In this document: in pieces, positions 1 through 7,918 of the stretch
Numbering within the stretch: position 1 is the stretch's first letter
How the letters are laid out: each line of letters opens with the position of its first letter
Source: Myxococcales bacterium
GTDB lineage: Bacteria; Myxococcota_A; Polyangia; Polyangiales; Houyiibacteriaceae
Assembly: GCA_019637115.1 (NCBI GenBank)
Contig: JAHBWH010000004.1
Location: forward strand, 43,787 to 107,786
Direction: 5' to 3'
DNA length: 64,000 nt
Made by a program: the position numbers and the translations under genes
Notes under the pieces: generated by a model
Databases searched by the model: none
Told to the model about the DNA's origin: nothing
Seen by the model: the letters and a program-made list of their open reading frames with translations, nothing else

Positions 1-1
1 C

Positions 2-1153
2 ATCGTTCAGGTCTACGACGTGGGCGAGGAGCCCGAGATCGGGCCCTACCTCGTCTTCGAGTACGTTGCGGGCTCGACGCTCAAGCAGATCATCAAGAGC
101 CGCGGGCCGCTGACGCCGGCGGCGGTCGTCCGGCTCGCGGAGGAGGTCGCGGACGCGCTCGCGGTCGCGCACGACGCGGAGATCATCCACCGCGACATCA
201 AGCCCGACAATCTGCTCGTCACGCCGAGCGGCAAGACGAAGCTCGCGGACTTCGGCGTCGCGCGCATCCCGAACGCCGCCCTCACGCGTGAGGGACAGTT
301 CCTCGGCACCCCCTGCTACGCGGCGCCCGAGACGCTCTCGAAGGGGCAGTACGGGCCGGAGTCGGACATCTTCTCGTTTGCGGCGGTGCTCTACGAGGCC
401 GCGGCGGGCGTGCGCGCGTTCCCGGGCACCGACGCGCTCGAGGTCGCGCACAAGGTCATCCACGACGAGCCCGATCCCGTGCGCGAGGTCGCGATTGATC
501 CGCAGCGGATCCCGCGGAGCGTCGAGGCCGTGATCATGCGCGGGCTCTCGAAGGATCCGACCCAGCGCTACGGCGACGCCCTCGAGCTCGCGCAAGCGAT
601 CCACGACGCCTACATCGAGTCCGGCCTCGTCACACCGGCCGACCTCACGAGGCCGCCGTCGCGTCGCGTCTCGACCCAACAGGCCGCGATCGAGCGTCCA
701 CGCGGCTCGCTCGCCTTCGTCGCGGTGCTCGTCGGCGGCCTCGCGATCGGGATCGCGCTCGTCTTCGCGTTCGACGAGCCGAGCGCGACGCCGCTCTCCG
801 AGGTGGACGCCAGCGTCGCGCCGGAAGAGGACGCGGGCCGCTCGCCCCTCGAGGACGCGGGCGTCGAGGTCCCCGACTCGTCGATCCTCGTGCCGCTCGT
901 CGTCGACGCGGGCGTGGTGGTGGTCGACGCGGGGCGGGACGCCGGTGCGTCGAGCACCGAGCGCGAGATGACACCTCACGAGCGCGAGGAGGCGGCCAAG
1001 GACGCCCTGGCGCGTGCGCGGGCGGCGCTCGAGGACGGCGATCTGGTCGGCGCGCGCGGCGCGCTCGAGGAGGCGCGGCGCTTCGATCCCGGAAACGCGG
1101 ACATCCACGCGCTCCAGGGGCGCGTCGACGAGGCGAGCGCGAACGAGGAGTAA
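2..1153 (+). CDS. Serine/threonine protein kinase, membrane-tethered (5' partial)
   Basis: The reading frame is open to the left edge, and its first codons already read like the kinase hinge (IVQVYDVGEE), so the ATP-binding N-lobe lies outside the window. Visible kinase motifs are HRDIKPDN (catalytic loop, residue about 63 of the visible part), DFG (about 83) and APE (about 110). A Hanks-type kinase domain is followed by one hydrophobic segment (about residues 237-255) and an extracytoplasmic region with repeated Asp-Ala-Gly, ending in a short alpha-helical stretch that looks like one or two TPR-type repeats. This is the usual layout of myxobacterial PknB-like kinases: cytoplasmic kinase, one membrane span, outside sensor or scaffold. 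The substrate is unknown. The family call is secure; the missing N-lobe cannot be judged. Confidence 0.92.
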   Translation: MVQVYDVGEEPEIGPYLVFEYVAGSTLKQIIKSRGPLTPAAVVRLAEEVADALAVAHDAEIIHRDIKPDNLLVTPSGKTKLADFGVARIPNAALTREGQFLGTPCYAAPETLSKGQYGPESDIFSFAAVLYEAAAGVRAFPGTDALEVAHKVIHDEPDPVREVAIDPQRIPRSVEAVIMRGLSKDPTQRYGDALELAQAIHDAYIESGLVTPADLTRPPSRRVSTQQAAIERPRGSLAFVAVLVGGLAIGIALVFAFDEPSATPLSEVDASVAPEEDAGRSPLEDAGVEVPDSSILVPLVVDAGVVVVDAGRDAGASSTEREMTPHEREEAAKDALARARAALEDGDLVGARGALEEARRFDPGNADIHALQGRVDEASANEE

Positions 1154-1221
1154 AAGCCCTCGCGTCCGGTGACGCCCCACACTCGGCTGGCGCGGGCGCC
1201 GACTCCGGCCCACCGATCGGC

Positions 1222-1797
1222 ATGGTGAGAGAGCCCGCGCAAGTTCGAGCGCCGCTGACCAAGGCCGTCCTCGAGCTCCTGGAGACGCAGCCGGAGGCCG
1301 TGCGCCTCGCGGTGTTGGAGCAGGCGAGCGAGGCCGTGCGCGTCGTCGAGGAAGCGAGCCGCGTGAGCTGGATCCCGCTCCGCGCGCAGCTCGAGATCCT
1401 GGCCGCGCTCCGAGCCGTGACCAACGACCGGGTCTACGACGAATTCTGCGCGAAGCACTTCTCGTCGACCGTCGAGCAGCCGCTCGTGAAGTCGGTCTTC
1501 GACACCACGGTGCGCCTCTTCGGCGTGGGGCCGGGCCCCGTCTACCGCATGTTCCCGAAGACGTGGGCGATGATGGCCCGCGGCTGCGGCGTCATCGAGG
1601 TCGACGAGGACGGCAAACGCGCGCACCTCGAGGTGAGCGAGCTCCCGGTCGAAGAGCCGGAGATCGAGCTCTTCGTCCGTGGCTTCCGGGCGACCTTCGC
1701 GGGCGTGCTCGACATGTTTCGGCGGCCGGGGACGGTGACGCTCGACTCCTTCGACCCCGCATCCAGGATCGCCCGATACACGGCGACCTGGAGGTGA
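1222..1797 (+). CDS. DUF2378-like hypothetical protein
   Basis: A 191-residue soluble protein starting at an ATG 68 bp after the kinase gene, on the same strand. It has no signal peptide or membrane span. The central part (FPKTWAMMARGCGVIEVDED) and the C-terminal pattern (E-F-RG-F-F-GVLD-F-R-G) resemble the DUF2378 / Myxococcus paralogous family TIGR02265, proteins of about 180-200 residues common in myxobacteria and related in fold to haem-NO-binding-like domains. The match is by eye only. No catalytic residues can be named. Its place beside a kinase gene is typical of the genome type but does not define a role. Confidence 0.5.
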   Translation: MVREPAQVRAPLTKAVLELLETQPEAVRLAVLEQASEAVRVVEEASRVSWIPLRAQLEILAALRAVTNDRVYDEFCAKHFSSTVEQPLVKSVFDTTVRLFGVGPGPVYRMFPKTWAMMARGCGVIEVDEDGKRAHLEVSELPVEEPEIELFVRGFRATFAGVLDMFRRPGTVTLDSFDPASRIARYTATWR

Positions 1798-1855
1798 GGC
1801 GGCCGGATGGTGGGGACTGGTGGACCTGGCCGTCGGCTGAGCCAAGACTTGGGCG

Positions 1856-2614
1856 ATGGCCCGCGCGGAGCCGCTCGAAGCAGGAGACGACGCCCTCACG
1901 GCGGAGAAGGTCGTCGGCTGGTACCGCGTCGACGATGACGTGCGTCGCTTCTGGTGGGTGCTCGCCCCCGTGACGGCGATGGTGGCCGGCTCGGTCGTGG
2001 TGGGGGTCGCGTTCACGCAGCTCGACGCCATCGATCCGGTTGGGCTCAACCCGTCCCTGGCGCTGCCGGGTGAGGAGAGGCCTTCCGCGTCCCTCTCGCC
2101 ACAGGCCGCACCCCCCACCCCGGTCGAGGCGCTGGCCGGCGAGGGAAGACCGGAGGACGGGGCGGTCGAGGGTGAGGTGCTCGCACAGCGTGGCCGCGTG
2201 TCGCCCTTCTCGCGCGCGGTGCGTCGCGTGCATGCGCCCTCGCGCGGAGGGAGCGTCGTCTGGCAGACCTGGGCGCTCTTCGCGCTCGGCCTGCTGCTCG
2301 TCGCGGCCGGGCCGGTCTCGCTCGTCGTCGCGCTGCGGCGGAGCTGGCGGGACGAGCGCTTCCTGCTCCTGCGCGTCGACGCGCTCGTCTACCGGCACGG
2401 CGAGGGCCAGGACGAGGTGCCGTGGGACGACGTCGCGAAGGTCGAGTGGGACGCGCGAGGCTTCGTCGCGCTGCGCATGCGCGACGAGGACGCGCCCGAC
2501 TACGAGCTCCGCAGCCGCTTCGCCGGGATCGAGCCGCCGGCGCTCGCCGCGCGCCTCGAGGAGCTCCGTCGGAAGTCGACGTTCGGTCTCCTCCCCCGCA
2601 AGCGCGGGAGCTGA
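1856..2614 (+). CDS. Hypothetical membrane protein with PH-like C-terminal domain
   Basis: A 252-residue protein with two hydrophobic segments, one near residues 33-52 (WWVLAPVTAMVAGSVVVGVA) and one near 140-160 (WALFALGLLLVAAGPVSLVV), separated by a Pro/Ala/Glu-rich loop that should face outside. The last 90 residues (FLLLRVDALVYRHGEGQDEVPWDDVAKVEW) have the alternating strand pattern of a bacterial PH-like/YdbT-type domain, inferred from the pattern only. I do not recognise a named family. The GC-rich third-codon pattern matches the neighbours, so it is most likely a real gene. Confidence 0.55.
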   Translation: MARAEPLEAGDDALTAEKVVGWYRVDDDVRRFWWVLAPVTAMVAGSVVVGVAFTQLDAIDPVGLNPSLALPGEERPSASLSPQAAPPTPVEALAGEGRPEDGAVEGEVLAQRGRVSPFSRAVRRVHAPSRGGSVVWQTWALFALGLLLVAAGPVSLVVALRRSWRDERFLLLRVDALVYRHGEGQDEVPWDDVAKVEWDARGFVALRMRDEDAPDYELRSRFAGIEPPALAARLEELRRKSTFGLLPRKRGS

Positions 2615-2641
2615 GCCCCGCTCCTGACGCGAGACCGGGGC
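2615..2641. terminator. Possible bidirectional terminator hairpin
   Basis: Immediately after the stop of the upstream gene, GCCCCG is repeated in inverted form as CGGGGC with a 15-base loop. It sits in the 52-bp gap between two convergent genes, where a terminator is expected. There is no T-run, so intrinsic termination is only a suggestion. Confidence 0.25.
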
Positions 2642-2666
2642 GATCTTCGGCTCGGGCGAGAAGCGG

Positions 2667-3884
2667 TCAGGTGCGCGCGACGATGCCCAGGTTGCGCGGG
2701 CTCACCCGCGCCGGGAAGAGCGGCGCGACCTCGACCTCGTAGCCGGCCTCTTCGAGCACGCACGCGCGGTCGAGCACGATCGCCAGCTCGAGCACTCGCC
2801 CCAGCGCGTGGCGTGGCAGCGAGAAGCGCGCGACGCGCGCGTGCTCGACGCTCGCGCGGGCCTCGGCGAGCTCGAGCTCGTGCGGCGTCGGCGGCGTGAG
2901 CCCGCGCGCGCGACACGCGAGCTCGGCGATCTCGGCGAGCCCGCGGCGCACACGGTCCTTCGGGACGCCGCGTGCTTCATCGCCGGGGCCGAGCGAGAGA
3001 CCGCGGCCCTCGAGGAGCGCGCGGAGCGCGTGTCGCGTGCGGCGTCCGTCCTGCTTCGCGCTCACGTCGGCGCTGCCTTCGAACGACTCCGGGGAGAGGT
3101 TGGCGAGGCCGAGGGCGTGCCGCGGCACGACGAAGCCGCGGCGGCGCGCGCGCGCCGAACTCGCCTCGCGCGCGCTCGCGCCGATCTTCTGGAAGCAGCA
3201 GCTCACCGCGAGCACGTGCGCGCCGGCGTCTCGCGCTCGTCCTACCAGCGCGTCGCCGAGCGCACCGCAGGGATGGAGCCCGACCACCAGGTCGCCACGT
3301 CGAAGCGTCCGCTCTTCGCGGCTCGCGTCGGCGTGCACGAAGCGTGGGCCCACCGCGCCCGCTCGCGCGGCCGCCCGCGCGAGCTCGGTCGCCCGCGCGA
3401 CCCGGCCGGCGTCCCAGTCGACGCCGAGCGCCTCGGGGAGCGCGAGCTCGCGCAGGAGCGCGCGGGTCAGGTGCCCGTGTCCGGCGCCGAAGTCCACCAC
3501 GCGCGACGCATCCGGGAAGCGTCGCCGCGCGACCTCCACGAGCGGCCCGAGCTGCGCGTGCTTCCTCGCCTTCACGTGGCGCTCACGCGCGGCCGCGGGC
3601 GTCGGCGCGAGCGCTGGCGAGGGCTCGAAGCGCCGGACGAGGCGCGAGGCGGCCTCGGCGAGCGCGCGCAGCGAGGGGGGCGCGTCGGCGCAGGTCCGAA
3701 GCCACCCAGCCGGATCGGCCTGCGCCTCCCGCAGCGCCTCGTCCGAGATCGCCCCGAGGAAGGCGTCCCACCCGCGCGCCGCCGCCCAGACCGGCGCCTC
3801 CGATCCAGACGGGCGGAGCTCGACGACGTCTCCGAGCTCCAACAGGAGATCGAGCGCTTCGTCGAGATCGGCGGCCACGTCCAC
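2667..3884 (-). CDS. METTL25/RRNAD1-like SAM-dependent methyltransferase
   Basis: The start is taken at the GTG at 3884 because a good Shine-Dalgarno (GGGAGGGG) lies 8 bases upstream on the minus strand; the frame runs further up but would enter the divergent glycosylase gene. The 405-residue protein has SAM motif I (VVDFGAGHGHLTRALL), a conserved HPCGALGD stretch, VSCCFQ, and the C-terminal SPRNLGIVA signature of the methyltransferase-32 / METTL25 group. Related eukaryotic proteins include a methyltransferase acting on a ribosomal protein; bacterial members are uncharacterised. The substrate is therefore open (RNA or protein). It is divergent from the uracil-DNA glycosylase gene. Confidence 0.75.
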   Translation of the reverse strand: MDVAADLDEALDLLLELGDVVELRPSGSEAPVWAAARGWDAFLGAISDEALREAQADPAGWLRTCADAPPSLRALAEAASRLVRRFEPSPALAPTPAAARERHVKARKHAQLGPLVEVARRRFPDASRVVDFGAGHGHLTRALLRELALPEALGVDWDAGRVARATELARAAARAGAVGPRFVHADASREERTLRRGDLVVGLHPCGALGDALVGRARDAGAHVLAVSCCFQKIGASAREASSARARRRGFVVPRHALGLANLSPESFEGSADVSAKQDGRRTRHALRALLEGRGLSLGPGDEARGVPKDRVRRGLAEIAELACRARGLTPPTPHELELAEARASVEHARVARFSLPRHALGRVLELAIVLDRACVLEEAGYEVEVAPLFPARVSPRNLGIVART

Positions 3885-3987
3885 GCGCGACCCCTCCCAC
3901 GCTCCTTTGCGCCCGACAAGGCGACCGCGCTTCTCCACCCCCCGACGAGGGCTCGCACTTCGCGCGGACGCGTGTAGGGTCCGGCGC

Positions 3988-4713
3988 ATGGCGCTCCCCC
4001 GTCTCGTCACGATCGATCGTGAGCTCTCGGACGCGGTCGATCGGCTCCGCTTCGCCGCGCCGGTGACGCACGTGTACAACCCGCTCGTCTACGCGCGCGC
4101 GCCGCACGAGGCGTACCTCCGCCGCTACGGCGCGGGCCCCAAGGAGGCCCTCCTCCTCGGCATGAACCCGGGGCCCTTCGGCATGGCGCAGACAGGCGTG
4201 CCCTTCGGAGAGGTCGAGCACGTCCGCGATTGGCTCGGCGTCGAGGCGAGGGTGGACAAGCCCGCGGGCGAGCACCCCAAGCGCCCGATCGAGGGCTTCG
4301 ACTGCGCGCGCTCGGAGGTGAGCGGGCGGCGCCTGTGGGGCTGGGCGAAGGAGCGCTTCGGCACCCCCGAGCGCTTCTTCGAGCGCTTCTTCGTCGTCAA
4401 CTACTGCCCCCTCGTCTTCATGGAGGGGCCGACGGGGAAGAACCGTGTGCCCGAGAAGCTCCCCGCGGAGGAGCGCGAGCCGCTCTTCGCCGCGTGCGAC
4501 GAGGCGCTCCGCCGGGTCGTCGAGACCCTGCGGCCGCGGTGGGTGCTCGGCGTCGGGGCCTTCGCGGCCAAGCGCGCCGAGGAGGTGCTCGCGGGCGCCG
4601 ACGTTCGCTTCGGGCAGATCCTGCATCCCAGCCCGGCCAGCCCCGTCGCGAACCGCGGGTGGGCGCCCCAGGCCGAGGCGCAGCTCGCGGCGCTCGGCAT
4701 CGCGATCGGCTGA
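3988..4713 (+). CDS. SMUG1-type uracil-DNA glycosylase
   Basis: A 241-residue protein. The active-site block GMNPGPFGMAQTGVPFGE (about residues 53-70) and the C-terminal HPSPASP motif are the signature of single-strand-selective uracil-DNA glycosylases of the SMUG1 family. These remove uracil and oxidised pyrimidines from DNA to start base-excision repair. The length is normal for the family, and the Asn of GMNPG needed for water activation is present. A weak purine-rich stretch (GTAGGGT) precedes the ATG. It is divergent from the methyltransferase gene with about 100 bp between starts. Confidence 0.9.
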   Translation: MALPRLVTIDRELSDAVDRLRFAAPVTHVYNPLVYARAPHEAYLRRYGAGPKEALLLGMNPGPFGMAQTGVPFGEVEHVRDWLGVEARVDKPAGEHPKRPIEGFDCARSEVSGRRLWGWAKERFGTPERFFERFFVVNYCPLVFMEGPTGKNRVPEKLPAEEREPLFAACDEALRRVVETLRPRWVLGVGAFAAKRAEEVLAGADVRFGQILHPSPASPVANRGWAPQAEAQLAALGIAIG

Positions 4714-4770
4714 GGCGCTCGAGGTCCCAGTCCGAAACCCACGGGCGTGTCCCTCGCGGCCGCGTAGCTG

Positions 4771-4850
4771 ACTCGCGTCCGGGCAGGTGGCGCGCGTCCG
4801 GGCTGATCCGTGTCTGGGCAGGTGACCGGCGTCCAGGCAGGTCACCCACG
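4771..4850 (+). repeat. Short imperfect tandem repeats, 18-20 bp
   Basis: Four degenerate units of the type CGCGTCCGGGCAGGTG follow each other between the glycosylase and the first Cys-rich gene (variants GTGTCTGGGCAGGTG and GCGTCCAGGCAGGTC). The 211-bp spacer holds no gene. The repeats could be protein-binding sites for the downstream gene or simple slippage products. Confidence 0.55.
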
Positions 4851-4924
4851 TCCGCACCGCGCATCGTCACCCACGAGAGTGAGCGCGAAGGAAGGTCGCG
4901 AACGGCATCCGCGTACGTCCGGGC

Positions 4925-6244
4925 ATGACGAAGCGCACCCTCCTCATCCTCGCGTCGATGGCCCTCGCGGCTTGTCGCGGTGGCGCGCCCGCCGACGAAG
5001 ACGAGATGACATCCGACGGTGGCCTGCGTGCCGACGGCGGCGCGCGCCGTGATGCGGGGCTGCCGACCTCCGAGCCTTGCTCGAGCCCCGGCGCGCTCGA
5101 GACCGTGAGCTGCGGGGCGTGCGGCAGCGCGCGGAGGTTCTGCGCGTCGAGCGGCGTTTGGGAGTACGGCCCGTGCGACGGAGAGTCGGGCGTCTGCGCG
5201 CCGGGCGAGTCCCGTGACGGCACCTGCGGCGCGTGCGGGACGCAACGCGAGGTGTGCACGGAGGCTTGCGCGTGGGAGGCGATCGGCGAGTGTCGCGGCG
5301 GTGGCACCTGCGAGCCGGGTACGTTGATCCGCTCGCGAGAGGGCTGCCCACGCGGGCAACGCGATCTCCGTTGCTCGAGCGCGTGTGAGTACGAGCCCGC
5401 GTCCGAGTGCAGCGTCGATGCGTGCGACACGCCCGGCGCGACCGAGGACGTGCCATGCGGGATGTGCGGGGCTCGCACGCGCTTCTGTACCGCCAGCGGA
5501 GAGTGGGAGTACGGGCCGTGCGGCGGCGAGGGCGTCTGCGTGCCTGGGACGACGGACGAGGGGACATGTGGGTTCTGTGGACTTCAGGCGTTCCGCTGCA
5601 CGGACCGCTGTGAGTGGGTCGGCTTCGGCGAGTGCGTCGACGCAGGGGAGTGCGCGCCGGGGACCTCGACGCGGCGCTCCACCGGCTGCCCCGAGAGCCA
5701 GACCCGCCTGCACACCTGCACCGCGTCGTGTCGCTACGAGCCATCCGGATCGTGCGAAGGAGGCGCGGGGGGCGGCGGTCTCGGCGAGGCTTGCGTCGCC
5801 GGCGCGTGCTCCACGGGCCTCGTCTGCAGCTCCGAGACCGGCATCGCGATCTGCCGGCGCCCCTGCGAGGCCGACGCGAACTGCGTGACGAACGCTTATT
5901 GCCTCGGATCCGGGGACCGGCGCGAATGCTCCGACGTCTGCACGCTCTTCTCGCACGCAGGCTGCCCGACCGGCGCGAAATGCGACTACCTCGGCGCCGC
6001 CGACGAGACAGGCCTGATGCCGATCACCATCTGCAGCGGCGTCGGCACCGGACGACAGGGGGCGACCTGCAGCCGGAACAGCCAGTGCGCGAGGGATCAC
6101 AGCTGCGTGATCGCGTCGGGCACGACGGGTACCTGTCAGCAGATCTGCGACACGAGCCATCCGTGCCCCTCCGGGCTGACCTGCTCCGGTAGCTCGATCT
6201 TCCCCTTCCCCGGACTGGGCCTGGGCGCAGGGTTCTGTCGTTGA
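4925..6244 (+). CDS. Cys-rich secreted lipoprotein with repeated CGxCG modules
   Basis: A 439-residue protein with a lipoprotein signal peptide (MTKRTLLILASMALAACRG; lipobox ALAAC, Cys at residue 17) and then a low-complexity Asp/Gly/Ala linker. Two long tandem units follow, each with the order PG(A/T).E.V.CG.CG.(A/T)RRFC....W.YGPC, CAPG/CVPG..., GTCG.CG, CEW, G.C. and a Cys-rich close. The C-terminal third has a different Cys spacing, with pairs that look EGF- or WIF-like but are not assignable. The many even Cys suggest a disulfide-rich surface protein. The next gene is a paralogue with a VWA domain added. Function unknown; probably an outer-surface adhesion or stalk protein. Confidence 0.7.
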   Translation: MTKRTLLILASMALAACRGGAPADEDEMTSDGGLRADGGARRDAGLPTSEPCSSPGALETVSCGACGSARRFCASSGVWEYGPCDGESGVCAPGESRDGTCGACGTQREVCTEACAWEAIGECRGGGTCEPGTLIRSREGCPRGQRDLRCSSACEYEPASECSVDACDTPGATEDVPCGMCGARTRFCTASGEWEYGPCGGEGVCVPGTTDEGTCGFCGLQAFRCTDRCEWVGFGECVDAGECAPGTSTRRSTGCPESQTRLHTCTASCRYEPSGSCEGGAGGGGLGEACVAGACSTGLVCSSETGIAICRRPCEADANCVTNAYCLGSGDRRECSDVCTLFSHAGCPTGAKCDYLGAADETGLMPITICSGVGTGRQGATCSRNSQCARDHSCVIASGTTGTCQQICDTSHPCPSGLTCSGSSIFPFPGLGLGAGFCR

Positions 6245-6298
6245 GCGGGGAAGAACGTCGTTCGCGCGATCGTAGACGAACCCGAAGGAGCGTCCTCC

Positions 6299-7870
6299 AT
6301 GACCCGTTGGCTCTGCGTGGTTGTGTTCGTGTCGTTGGTCGCGTGCGGGAAGTCGTCCGTCGTCGAGGACGGCGCCGTCGGCGGTGACGCGAGCATGGAG
6401 GACGCTAGCCTCGACGGCGGCGTGGACGCCGCGCCCGTCGAGCCGGACGGTGGGCCTCCGGTCGACGAGCCGTGCGACGAGCCTGGCGCGGTGGAGAGCG
6501 TCGCGTGTGGCCGCTGTGGCTCACGCACACGCTTCTGCACGGTGGACCTCGTCTGGGCGTATGGGCTCTGCGAGGGGGAGCTCGACGGCGCCTGCGTCCC
6601 AGGGGCGGTCGAGACCCGCGCGTGCGGTCGATGCGGCGTTGGGCGCGCCGTCTGCACGGACGCATGCGAGTGGGAGCCCCTCGGTGAGTGCGCGGACGAG
6701 GGGACCTGCACGCCCGGAGATCGGCAGCGCACCTCGTCGGGGTGCCCCGCCGGAGAGACCCGCGAGGTGCTCTGCACCGACACGTGCACGTTCGACGTCG
6801 TCGAGGCCTGTCGTCCCGACGGCTGCACCACCCCCGGCGCGATCGAGACCGTGGGGTGTGGGATGTGCGGCACGCGCGAGCGCTTCTGTTCGGCGGGGGG
6901 CACCTGGAGCTACGGCGCGTGCACGGGGGAGGGCGTCTGCGCGCCCGGCACGAGCGGCGAGGAGGCCTGCGGCATGTGCGGCACGCGCGCGCTTCGGTGC
7001 ACCGTGGCGTGCCGGTGGGAAGCTTTCGGGGCGTGTGGGGGCGAGGGGGCATGCGCGCCCGGGGAGACGCGCCGCACCTCGGCTGGTTGCCCGGCCGGAG
7101 AGACGCGGCTCATGCGCTGCAGCGACACCTGCGGCTTCGTCGAGGCGGAGGCGTGCACGCGGCGCGTCCCCATCGACGTGATCCTGCTCTTCGACATGAC
7201 GGGCTCGCACGCGCACGAGATCACGAGCGCCCGAACGACGATCCTGTCCGATCTCGTAGGGCCTCTGCTCGCGCTCGAGGACGTCGCGGTCGGCGTCGCC
7301 GAATACGCGGACTTCGACCACTCCACGTTCGGATCGCCGGGAGACGTGCCCTTCCGGGGCGTGACGCCACCCACGACCACCCGCGCGACCGCCGAAGCGG
7401 GCGTGAACGCGCTCTCGACGATGTTCGGTGGCGATGGTCCAGAGAGCGGCGTGGAAGCGCTCGCGGTGCTGGCGGGCATCGCGCCGCACCCGCAGTCGGT
7501 CGGCTTCTCGTGCCCCGCCGGGCGTGCGACCGGTGGGTGCTGGCGGTCCGGCGCCGAGCGCGTCGTGATCGTGTTCACGGACGCCGCCAACCACAACGGC
7601 CCCCTCCCTGGTGGCGGCGCGGGGCTCTTCTCCCCCTACTCGGGGATCAGCCCGGCCCCGCAGACGTGGGGGCCGGTCCGCGACGCTTCGCGTGCTGCGG
7701 GGCTCTCGTACTTCGCCGTCGTGCGACAGACCGGTGACGCGATGGAGCAGCACCGCCGCATGATCACCGAGCTCGAGCTCGACCCCGCGGATCACTTGGT
7801 GTCGCGCGTGAGCGCCTCGTGGAGCGCGGTCTCGGCCGCGCTGGTCGAGCGCGTCGCGGCCCTTCGCTGA
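6299..7870 (+). CDS. Cys-rich lipoprotein with C-terminal von Willebrand A domain
   Basis: A 523-residue protein, paralogous to the preceding gene. It has a lipobox near SLVACGKS, an Asp/Gly/Ala linker, then two copies of the same Cys-rich module (residues about 55-285). From about residue 290 to the end it has a VWA domain: strand IDVILLFD, a MIDAS DxTGS (DMTGS), a second MIDAS-type region around GDGPESG, and VVIVFTDAANH. VWA domains bind metal and a protein partner, so this is likely a surface or periplasmic adhesin-like protein. Only 54 bp separate it from its paralogue, so the two probably form one unit made by duplication. Confidence 0.75.
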   Translation: MTRWLCVVVFVSLVACGKSSVVEDGAVGGDASMEDASLDGGVDAAPVEPDGGPPVDEPCDEPGAVESVACGRCGSRTRFCTVDLVWAYGLCEGELDGACVPGAVETRACGRCGVGRAVCTDACEWEPLGECADEGTCTPGDRQRTSSGCPAGETREVLCTDTCTFDVVEACRPDGCTTPGAIETVGCGMCGTRERFCSAGGTWSYGACTGEGVCAPGTSGEEACGMCGTRALRCTVACRWEAFGACGGEGACAPGETRRTSAGCPAGETRLMRCSDTCGFVEAEACTRRVPIDVILLFDMTGSHAHEITSARTTILSDLVGPLLALEDVAVGVAEYADFDHSTFGSPGDVPFRGVTPPTTTRATAEAGVNALSTMFGGDGPESGVEALAVLAGIAPHPQSVGFSCPAGRATGGCWRSGAERVVIVFTDAANHNGPLPGGGAGLFSPYSGISPAPQTWGPVRDASRAAGLSYFAVVRQTGDAMEQHRRMITELELDPADHLVSRVSASWSAVSAALVERVAALR

Positions 7871-7918
7871 CGCCATCGAGACGTCACCTCGTGCGGCCGC
7901 GCTGGTAGAGTGCGCGCG

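Noticed and set aside
2896..3987. Long upstream extension of the uracil-DNA glycosylase frame
   Set aside because: The extra residues are antisense to the methyltransferase gene and Arg/Ser/Ala-rich; the family N-terminus fits ATG 3988.
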